Source: an uncultured Bacteroidales bacterium
GTDB lineage: Bacteria > Bacteroidota > Bacteroidia > Bacteroidales > Paludibacteraceae
Length of the DNA: 5,774 nt
Direction: 5' to 3'
Assembly (NCBI GenBank): GCA_903912795.1
Contig: CAIWIS010000048.1
Span: 1 to 5,774, forward strand
Positions within the stretch are counted from its first letter, which is position 1; each line of letters starts with the position of its first letter. Shown here in pieces: positions 1 to 5,774 of this stretch. The notes beneath the pieces were generated by a model. The model searched no databases. It had not been told where the DNA came from and saw nothing but the letters and a program-made list of their open reading frames with translations. Made by a program: the position numbers and the translations under genes.

Positions 1-19
1 AAATTTAAAATTATTATAA

Positions 20-1030
20 ATGCACCTAATTTCTGACTTGAAAATTGTATTAAGGTCATTTAAGTATATATCAATCAGTAAACTTAAAAATTTATTTCGA
101 ATATTATTTTCCTACTTAGCTTCACGAAATAAGAGGGTTTTTAATAATAATACACTGCCTTTTTTTTTATCTATTGAACCATCCGATTTTTGTCAACTAC
201 AATGCCCTGAATGCCCTGTAGGTGTTAGTAAACGCAAACATGGGACTAATATTGACTTTGATCTTTATAAAAATATCATCGATGAGTTGAAGTCTACTTT
301 ATTTCACTTAATATTGTATTTTCAGGGCGAACCTTTATTGAACAAAAACCTTATAAATATGATTGCTTATGCCCATAAATCTCGTATTTTTACTTCAACA
401 TCTACCAATGCACAATTGCTTAATTCGGAATTAGCCAGGCAAATTGTGGAGTCGGGGCTCGATAAACTCATAATTTCGATGGATGGTATAACGCAAGAGG
501 TGTACGAAAAATATAGGATAGGCGGAAAACTTGCATTAGCCATTAAGGGCGTTGAGGAAGTAAATTATTGGAAAGATCAATTAAAAAGTGAAACTCCATT
601 TGTCGAAATACAATTTATTGTTTTTAAAACCAATGAACATCAACTCAAAGAAATGAAACTATTAGCCAATAAGCTACATGTTAATAGGTTAACTTTTAAA
701 ACAGCGCAACTATATGATTTTGAAAATGGAAATTCGCTACTCACTTCAATCAAAAAATATGCTCGCTATAGTTTGAATTCAAATGGTAAATATGAAATAA
801 AAACGAAATTGAATAACCATTGTTTTAGACTTTGGAGTGGTGCTGTAGTAAGTGCAAAAGGCGATTATTTGCCATGCTGTTTTGATAAAAACGGAATACA
901 TGCTTTTGGAAATCTGAAAACTGAATCGTTTTCAGCAATTTCAAATTCAAAAAAGACGTTCGATTTCAGAACTTCAATTCTCCAAAATCGCAAGCAGTTT
1001 GAAATGTGTCGTAATTGTACTTCTAAGTAA
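20..1030 (+). CDS. Radical SAM/SPASM domain protein, substrate unknown
   Basis: A 336-residue radical SAM enzyme, expected to bind a 4Fe-4S cluster and cleave S-adenosylmethionine to start radical chemistry. Seen: the cluster motif Cys58-x3-Cys62-x2-Cys65 just after a strand reading SIEPSDF, a GGEP-like motif FQGEP (101-105), and SMDG (153-156). The C-terminus reads as a SPASM domain that can ligate an auxiliary cluster: Cys268, Cys286-Cys287 followed by Phe-Asp, a GNL turn (297-299), and Cys330-x2-Cys333 four residues from the end. Residues 1-45 are basic and hydrophobic and precede the core. The ATG is the first possible start because an in-frame TAA lies directly before it. Family knowledge: such proteins of about 330 residues often lie near glycosyltransferase or surface-polysaccharide genes, while other SPASM enzymes modify peptides. 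No precursor peptide or partner is visible here, so the reaction is unassigned. It converges with topB. Confidence 0.9.
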   Translation: MHLISDLKIVLRSFKYISISKLKNLFRILFSYLASRNKRVFNNNTLPFFLSIEPSDFCQLQCPECPVGVSKRKHGTNIDFDLYKNIIDELKSTLFHLILYFQGEPLLNKNLINMIAYAHKSRIFTSTSTNAQLLNSELARQIVESGLDKLIISMDGITQEVYEKYRIGGKLALAIKGVEEVNYWKDQLKSETPFVEIQFIVFKTNEHQLKEMKLLANKLHVNRLTFKTAQLYDFENGNSLLTSIKKYARYSLNSNGKYEIKTKLNNHCFRLWSGAVVSAKGDYLPCCFDKNGIHAFGNLKTESFSAISNSKKTFDFRTSILQNRKQFEMCRNCTSK

Positions 1031-1038
1031 ATGAGGTT

Positions 1039-2958
1039 TTAAAAAGCTTTTCTGTATCCGCAACCTTCTTTCCAACGACTACATCCGTAAGCTGAATTTC
1101 CTTTTATTAATACACCTTTGGTGCATTCTGGACAAATTGAACCAACAAGGGAGTCGGTTTGAATGGGTTTTGGCGCATTTGTTTGTCGGTTTTCGCTTTT
1201 TACATTAAAAACAATTTGACGCACCATTTCTTTGAGCTCTTCTAAAAAAACGCTTGCTTCGTATTCACCACGTTCTATCTGACGTAGCTTTTTCTCCCAG
1301 CGGCCAGTCAATTCAGCCGATTTCAGTAATTCCTCGCTTATTGTTTGAATCAAATCAACACCTGTATTAGTAGCAATCAGGTTTTTACGTTCTTTTCGAA
1401 TATAATCCCGTTTAAATAAAGTTTCGATAATAGCGGCTCTGGTCGACGGTCGACCAATGCCATTTTCTTTCATGGCGTCGCGCAATTCTTCACTGTCGAT
1501 TAATTTACCTGCTGTTTCCATTGTACGAAGCAAAGTTGCCTCCGTATAAGGTTTTGGAGGTGAAGTCCATTTTTCGGATAGGGTAGGGGTGTGAGGTCCA
1601 CTTTCGCCCTTTACAAAAATAGGTAAAGTGTTTTCATCTTCATCTGGATCATTTTCCTCGCTTTCGAGTTTTGCTTTTTCAAATACAATGCGCCATCCGG
1701 CATCTAATATTTGTTTTCCAATAACTTTAAACTCAACTTTCTCTACTTCGCCGAGTACCGTAGTGGTCGATATTTTACATTCAGGATAAAAATTTGCTAT
1801 AAACCGGCGAGCAACTAAATCGAAAACGCGTTTTTCATTGTCGTTCAGTGCTGTAGGGTCAATTCCGGTTGGTATTATTGCATGGTGATCGGTTACTTTT
1901 GTGTTGTCAAAAACCTTTTTTGTTTTGGGGATTTTTGTTTCGAGTAGTGGTTTTGTAAGTAGATCATAATCCTTCAATCCCTTCAAAATATCCGGAATTT
2001 TGGGATACATATCGTCAGTCAAAAAAGTAGTATCAACACGTGGATAGGTAGTTACCTTCTTTTCGTATAAACTTTGAATTAGTTTTAACGTTTCATCGGC
2101 CGAAAATCCAAATTTTTTATTGCATTCAACTTGTAATGATGTAAGGTCGAATAATTTAGGTGCCGATTCATTTCCTTTTTTTGTGGAAATATCAGTCACA
2201 AAAAAATCAGCCATTTTTACGGTATCTAAAAACTGATTTCCTTCTTCAACACTTGAAAAGCGACCTTTGGCAGCCGAAAAAACAGTATCGCGATACACCG
2301 TTTTTAATTCCCAGTAGGCTTCGGGCTTAAAGTTTTCAATTTCGAGCTGCCTATTTACAATCAATGCCAAAGTTGGAGTTTGTACTCGCCCAATGGAAAG
2401 AACTTGACGGTTTTTACCATATTTTAAGGTGTAAAGTCGAGTTGCATTCATACCCAAGAGCCAATCGCCAATGGCGCGCGAAAGGCCTGCCTCGTAAAGC
2501 CTTTTATATTCTGATTGATCTTTTAGTTTTTTAAATCCCTCTTTTATGGACTCTTCCGTGAGCGACGAAATCCACAATCGTTTTACAGGGCATTTACATA
2601 ATGCTTTTTGCATTACCCAACGTTGTATTAATTCACCTTCTTGCCCGGCATCACCACAGTTTATCACTTCATCGGCTGTGGCCATAAGTGTTTCAATAAC
2701 TTTAAACTGCTTTTGTATACCACTGTCGTTCATTACTTTAATGCCAAAACGGGCCGGTATCATGGGTAAATGACTCAGTGCCCAAGCTTTCCATTCGGGG
2801 GCATATTCGTGAGGTTCAAGCAAGCCGCATAAATGTCCGAAAGTCCATGTCACTTGATAGCCATTACCTTCAATATATCCTTCTTTTCGGTTTTTTGCTC
2901 CCAAAATTTCGGCAATATCACGGGCTACACTTGGTTTTTCGGCTATACAAACTATCAT
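1039..2958 (-). CDS. topB: DNA topoisomerase III (type IA)
   Basis: A 639-residue type IA topoisomerase: it cuts one DNA strand through a 5'-phosphotyrosine, passes a strand and reseals, mainly decatenating replication and recombination intermediates. Seen: an N-terminal TOPRIM domain with Glu7 (IAEKPSVA) and the metal motif GDAGQEGE (102-109: Asp103, Gly105, Glu107); SIGRVQTPTLALIV (188-201); the catalytic Tyr305 in TTYPRVD with Arg307; DHHAIIPT (357-364); GIGRPSTRAAIIETL (500-514); an acidic linker rich in Glu/Asp (about 432-442); and one C-terminal zinc ribbon with Cys609, Cys612, Cys626 and Cys633. All core motifs are present, so it looks intact. The start is a clear ATG followed by a typical TopB opening (MIVCIAEKPS), with no Shine-Dalgarno. 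Plasmids and conjugative elements also carry TopB, but no transfer or mobilisation gene is nearby, so I infer a chromosomal copy. A promoter candidate lies about 55 bases upstream. Confidence 0.96.
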   Translation of the reverse strand: MIVCIAEKPSVARDIAEILGAKNRKEGYIEGNGYQVTWTFGHLCGLLEPHEYAPEWKAWALSHLPMIPARFGIKVMNDSGIQKQFKVIETLMATADEVINCGDAGQEGELIQRWVMQKALCKCPVKRLWISSLTEESIKEGFKKLKDQSEYKRLYEAGLSRAIGDWLLGMNATRLYTLKYGKNRQVLSIGRVQTPTLALIVNRQLEIENFKPEAYWELKTVYRDTVFSAAKGRFSSVEEGNQFLDTVKMADFFVTDISTKKGNESAPKLFDLTSLQVECNKKFGFSADETLKLIQSLYEKKVTTYPRVDTTFLTDDMYPKIPDILKGLKDYDLLTKPLLETKIPKTKKVFDNTKVTDHHAIIPTGIDPTALNDNEKRVFDLVARRFIANFYPECKISTTTVLGEVEKVEFKVIGKQILDAGWRIVFEKAKLESEENDPDEDENTLPIFVKGESGPHTPTLSEKWTSPPKPYTEATLLRTMETAGKLIDSEELRDAMKENGIGRPSTRAAIIETLFKRDYIRKERKNLIATNTGVDLIQTISEELLKSAELTGRWEKKLRQIERGEYEASVFLEELKEMVRQIVFNVKSENRQTNAPKPIQTDSLVGSICPECTKGVLIKGNSAYGCSRWKEGCGYRKAF

Positions 2959-3012
2959 ACTTGTTGACTTTCAAATTCTTATTCGAAATTATTACTATTT
3001 TTCTAAGGATTG

Positions 3013-3042
3013 CAAAGTTAAACAAAAATATCGTCGCTCAAA
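3013..3042 (-). promoter_or_regulatory. Candidate Bacteroidota sigma-ABfr promoter for topB
   Basis: Read on the - strand, TAACTTTG (complement of 3013-3020) matches the Bacteroidota -7 consensus TAnnTTTG exactly, and TTTG (complement of 3039-3042) sits 18 bases further upstream, close to the usual -33 spacing. Transcription would begin near 3006-3009, giving topB a leader of about 50 bases. Both boxes and their spacing are seen in the sequence; activity is inferred. Confidence 0.6.
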
Positions 3043-3112
3043 ATGCTTTTATAATTTCACATTTTAAAATAGAATGAGTGAAAAAGCGTTATTTATAGGC
3101 AAAGTATATAAT

Positions 3113-3149
3113 TTTGAGAATTAAAAATCATTTTTTTAATATATCTTTG
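3113..3149 (+). promoter_or_regulatory. Candidate Bacteroidota promoter for the barrel-murF operon
   Basis: TATCTTTG at 3142-3149 matches the -7 consensus TAnnTTTG exactly. The nearest TTTG that could act as a -33 box is at 3113-3116, which leaves 25 bases between the boxes, longer than the usual 19-21, so only the -7 box is well supported. Transcription would start near 3155, with a leader of about 70 bases before the ATG at 3228. It lies back to back with the topB promoter. Confidence 0.4.
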
Positions 3150-3227
3150 TGCTGATTTATGAATTAAGAATTCCGAAACTCTATTTGCCTGACAAATAAT
3201 AATTTGAAGTGTTTTAATAATATAATA

Positions 3228-3884
3228 ATGAAAATGAATAATCTCCTTAAAATCAGTTTGCTTTTAATTTTTTCTGTTTTATTTTTAACTGCTAATGCTC
3301 AAAAATATAGTGTTGAGGCTGGTTTTGTTCAACCCAAACAATTTGGAACAGGATTTAGCAAATCCTATTTTAATGGAGGCAAAATTGGTGTAAATGTAGA
3401 GTTTGAATTAAAAAATAATTTCAGCTTGCTTACAGGTGCTTTGTATTCAATGGTTTATGGTAATAAAACTCAATACTATTCATCAACCGATTCGGTTAAT
3501 TACAAAACTTTTGGTCATTCCATTGATATTCCTTTGCATGTAAATTATTCGCTTCCAGTTTCAAAAAACTTCAAATTTTTTGCTTATGCAGGACCAACAA
3601 TTGGTGTAGGTTTAGCTCAACCTCAGAAGGTTACTGCCATAATGAGCGATGCAATGAAAACCTTTACTGGGATAAATTCAATAAGTTATGCTAATAATGA
3701 TTTGTATAATAAATCGGTTATTCAACGTATTAACTTGCAGATGAGTATTGGTGGTGGTATACAATTTAAAAATTACCGACTCAAAAGCGGTTATGATTTT
3801 GGTATTAACAGCATCAATAAAATTGATAGTAGCAAAATTCTTCGCCAAAGTGGTTGGTATGTATCATTAGTTTATCAATTTTAA
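3228..3884 (+). CDS. Outer-membrane beta-barrel protein, PorT-like
   Basis: A 218-residue exported protein expected to fold as a small beta-barrel in the outer membrane. Seen: a signal peptide with a basic start (MKMNN), a hydrophobic core (about 9-20) and an Ala-x-Ala site, so cleavage is likely after Ala24, leaving Gln25 first. The mature part alternates hydrophobic and polar residues, is rich in Gly, Tyr and Phe, has turns such as GLAQPQ, and ends in YQF, with the terminal Phe typical of barrels assembled by the BAM complex. This fits the PorT-like outer-membrane barrel family of Bacteroidota; individual members mostly have no known ligand. I chose the ATG at 3228. A TTG 24 bases upstream in frame would add MKCFNNII before the signal peptide and is less likely, while an ATG at 3234 also remains possible. 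It is followed by murF after 16 bases, so the two are probably co-transcribed. Confidence 0.85.
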   Translation: MKMNNLLKISLLLIFSVLFLTANAQKYSVEAGFVQPKQFGTGFSKSYFNGGKIGVNVEFELKNNFSLLTGALYSMVYGNKTQYYSSTDSVNYKTFGHSIDIPLHVNYSLPVSKNFKFFAYAGPTIGVGLAQPQKVTAIMSDAMKTFTGINSISYANNDLYNKSVIQRINLQMSIGGGIQFKNYRLKSGYDFGINSINKIDSSKILRQSGWYVSLVYQF

Positions 3885-3900
3885 TTTCAGGTTATTATTT

Positions 3901-5214
3901 ATGACTATTGCCGAGTTATATCTTATTTTCGAACAGCATTCCGAAGTTTCAACCGACAGCCGTAATTGTCCTGCCGGTTGCTTGTTTTTTGCCCTCAAAG
4001 GTGATAACTTCAATGCCAATGCTTTTGCACACGCAGCGCTTGCAAATGGAGCAGCATATGCAGTAATTGATGAAGCCAATTTTGCGGTTGATAATCGATA
4101 TATAATTGTTGAGAATGTGCTCGAAACACTTCAAAAGCTGGCTCAGTATCACCGTAAGCAGCTTAACCCGATTGTGTTGGGCATTACAGGTACCAATGGT
4201 AAAACTACTTCGAAAGAACTCATTGCATCGGTTTTGATTCAAAAATTCAATATGCTTTTTACACAAGGTAATTTTAATAATCATATTGGTGTGCCTTTAA
4301 CGCTGTTGAAATTAAAAAAGGAACATGAACTTGCTGTCATTGAAATGGGTGCAAGTAAACAAGGTGATATTAAAGAATTAGTTGAAATTGCTTGTCCTGA
4401 TTATGGAATTATAACCAATGTAGGCAAGGCTCATCTCGAAGGATTTGGTTCGTTCGAAGGAGTAAAACGCACCAAAGCAGAACTTTATGATTATATTTTG
4501 ACTCAAGGTAAACTGATTTTTAAAAATGCTGATAATGAGCATTTGGCCGAAATGGCTTTGAAATCGGGTTTTATTTCAAATAATAAAATATGCAATTATA
4601 GCCTTGAACAGTCAGCTAATAACAGCTATGTTACGGCTTCGATAGTGTCATGTTCGCCATTTTTGGAAATGAATTGTGCTACTTCCGAAACTGACAAATT
4701 TACAGTTTCCACCAAATTAATAGGTTCGTACAATGCCGAAAATATTTTAGCAGCTGTCACTATCGGTCATTTTTTTGGAATTGAAAATGCTTTGATTAAG
4801 GTTGGACTCGAAACGTATACGCCTCAAAATAATCGTTCTCAGTTGACTGTTACTGAACGCAATAAGCTAGTTGTAGATGCCTACAATGCAAATCCAACAA
4901 GCATGCGAGCTGCTGTGGTTAATTTTGAACAAATGCAAGTGGATAATAAAATGCTCATTTTAGGCGATATGCTTGAGTTAGGAGAACAATCCGAAATGGA
5001 GCATCAGGCAATAATAGATTTGCTCGAAAGTTCTAATCTTGCCAATGTGTTTTTGGTTGGTACACTTTTTGAGCAAACCAAGAACCGTTTTACATGCTTT
5101 CAGAATGTTGAGCAATTAATGCAAGTGCTTGATCAAAAACAAATTGACAATCATTTTATTTTAATAAAAGGTTCAAGAGGTATTAAACTCGAAAAAGTAA
5201 TATCATTGCTTTAA
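3901..5214 (+). CDS. murF: UDP-N-acetylmuramoyl-tripeptide--D-alanyl-D-alanine ligase
   Basis: A cytoplasmic ATP-dependent Mur ligase that joins D-Ala-D-Ala to UDP-MurNAc-tripeptide, completing the pentapeptide of the peptidoglycan precursor. Seen, in order: a MurF-type N-terminal domain with STDSR (17-21) and LFFALKGDNF (28-37); the ATP P-loop ITGTNGKTT (95-103, Lys101); GNFNNHIGVP (123-132); EMGAS (148-152); NVGKAHLEGFGS (173-184, His178); Lys192 in RTKAEL, the probable carbamylated lysine; GSYNAENILAA (275-285); DAYNANPTSM (326-335), a hallmark of MurF; LGDMLELG (354-361); and KGSRGIKLEKV (423-433) in the C-terminal domain. At 437 residues it is near full family length and intact. The ATG at 3901 gives a normal MurF N-terminus; no Shine-Dalgarno is seen. 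No other mur or fts division-wall gene is in the window, so this murF lies apart from the main cluster, or at least at its edge. Confidence 0.97.
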   Translation: MTIAELYLIFEQHSEVSTDSRNCPAGCLFFALKGDNFNANAFAHAALANGAAYAVIDEANFAVDNRYIIVENVLETLQKLAQYHRKQLNPIVLGITGTNGKTTSKELIASVLIQKFNMLFTQGNFNNHIGVPLTLLKLKKEHELAVIEMGASKQGDIKELVEIACPDYGIITNVGKAHLEGFGSFEGVKRTKAELYDYILTQGKLIFKNADNEHLAEMALKSGFISNNKICNYSLEQSANNSYVTASIVSCSPFLEMNCATSETDKFTVSTKLIGSYNAENILAAVTIGHFFGIENALIKVGLETYTPQNNRSQLTVTERNKLVVDAYNANPTSMRAAVVNFEQMQVDNKMLILGDMLELGEQSEMEHQAIIDLLESSNLANVFLVGTLFEQTKNRFTCFQNVEQLMQVLDQKQIDNHFILIKGSRGIKLEKVISLL

Positions 5215-5262
5215 TATCAAATCTGAACAATTGGTTTATATATCTATATTATATTTTTTAGG

Positions 5263-5774
5263 ATGAAAAAAAACAACATAATAATTCTTTCACTAGTAAT
5301 TGCTTTAGTTTTAGCATTAATTGCTGTAATTTATTTGATTAACAGTACAAAAGAAAAAGAAGCTGAAATTGCAGAGGTTGTTGAAATGATGAATTTCGAA
5401 AAACAACAAGTTGAACGCGAGTTTCAGGATATGGCAACCGAATTTGATGGTTATACATCGAATATCAAAAACGATTCGCTTTTTAAATTGCTCGAAGACC
5501 AAAAAGTGAAAATGCATCAGTTACTTGAGGAATTACGCGTAACAAAATCGACAAATGCACGCAAAATTGCTGAATTGAAAAATGAATTAGCCTCAGTGCG
5601 CAAATTGTTGGTACATTATGTAAATCAGATTGATGCTTTAAATGCTGAGAACAAAGAGCTTAAAACTGAGAACTCAGAAGTGAAACGTCGTTATAGCGAA
5701 GCATCCGAAACAGTAAATCAACTTTCGAAAGAAAAAGAATCGCTCAACGAAGTTGTTACTCGTGCATCGAAACT
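5263..5774 (+). CDS. Membrane-anchored coiled-coil protein, 3' end missing
   Basis: An open frame of 170 complete codons that starts at ATG and runs off the right edge without a stop. Seen: a short basic start MKKNN, one hydrophobic segment (about residues 6-26, IIILSLVIALVLALIAVIYLI), then a highly charged Glu/Lys-rich region with Leu, Ile and Val at heptad-like spacing from about 40 to the end, indicating a long alpha-helical coiled coil with a gap near the FDGYTSN stretch (61-67). There is no Cys, so it is not a lipoprotein. An in-frame TGA at 5224 makes 5263 the first ATG, and a run of eight A bases follows the start codon. Inferred: a bitopic inner-membrane protein with the coiled coil in the periplasm. 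It follows murF by 48 bases on the same strand, suggesting a cell-envelope role. I recall similar proteins in Bacteroidota annotated only as hypothetical; function unknown. Confidence 0.85.
   Translation, partial: MKKNNIIILSLVIALVLALIAVIYLINSTKEKEAEIAEVVEMMNFEKQQVEREFQDMATEFDGYTSNIKNDSLFKLLEDQKVKMHQLLEELRVTKSTNARKIAELKNELASVRKLLVHYVNQIDALNAENKELKTENSEVKRRYSEASETVNQLSKEKESLNEVVTRASK

Noticed and set aside
1042..1051. Palindrome AAAAGCTTTT near the convergent gene ends as a terminator
   Set aside because: It lies in the last codons of topB, has no loop and has almost no G-C pairs, so it would not make a stable terminator hairpin.
2546..3077. Two + strand open frames (75 and 99 codons) opposite the start of topB and its upstream region
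   Set aside because: They lie antisense to the strongly supported topB frame or run into its promoter region, have Ser/Cys/Ile/Phe-rich composition typical of shadow frames, and show no recognisable domain.
3182..3198. Perfect 6-bp inverted repeat TATTTG-CCTGA-CAAATA in the barrel gene leader
   Set aside because: The stem is short and almost all A-T, with no T tract or known regulator motif, and is expected by chance in DNA this AT-rich.
3204..3227. TTG start that would extend the barrel protein by eight residues
   Set aside because: The ATG at 3228 gives a standard signal peptide with a short basic start; the extension adds MKCFNNII and would use a rarer start codon.
3867..4284. Two - strand open frames (70 and 111 codons) opposite the start of murF
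   Set aside because: They overlap the murF N-terminal and P-loop coding region, which has clear family motifs, and show no domain of their own.
5231..5257. Possible promoter before the coiled-coil gene (TTGG plus TATATTTT)
   Set aside because: The -7-like box lacks the final G, the spacing is only 15 bases, and transcription would begin almost at the start codon.
5317..5517. A - strand open frame of 66 codons
   Set aside because: It is antisense to the coiled-coil gene; its Phe/His-rich content is the complement of Glu/Lys-rich codons.

Overview
The window looks like an ordinary chromosomal segment from a member of the Bacteroidota, probably Bacteroidales-like (inference). The support is AT-rich DNA, start codons without Shine-Dalgarno sequences, promoter -7 boxes of the Bacteroidota TAnnTTTG type, a small PorT-like outer-membrane barrel whose signal peptide ends in Asn-Ala-Gln, and a topoisomerase III of the type common in that phylum. 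I see no RNA gene, insertion sequence, CRISPR array, attachment site or phage gene.

Left part (20-2958): a radical SAM/SPASM protein on the + strand converges on topB (DNA topoisomerase III, - strand), with only 8 bases between the two stop codons. The radical SAM gene starts 19 bases into the window, so its upstream context is unknown. It resembles the stand-alone radical SAM/SPASM proteins found near surface-polysaccharide genes, but nothing here names its substrate.

Middle (2959-3227): a 269-base divergent intergenic region. It holds a good Bacteroidota-type promoter for topB on the - strand and a weaker candidate for the rightward genes on the + strand.

Right part (3228-5774): three co-directional genes form a likely cell-envelope operon. 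They are an outer-membrane beta-barrel of the PorT-like type, murF (last cytoplasmic step of the peptidoglycan precursor, adding D-Ala-D-Ala), and the first 170 codons of a membrane-anchored coiled-coil protein cut off by the window end. The gaps are 16 and 48 bases with no terminator visible. The genes thus span outer membrane, peptidoglycan precursor synthesis and inner membrane. That they work together is an inference from spacing and orientation only.

I found no convincing new biological system. The items most worth a second look are the truncated coiled-coil gene, its linkage to murF and the barrel gene, and the unknown substrate of the radical SAM protein.
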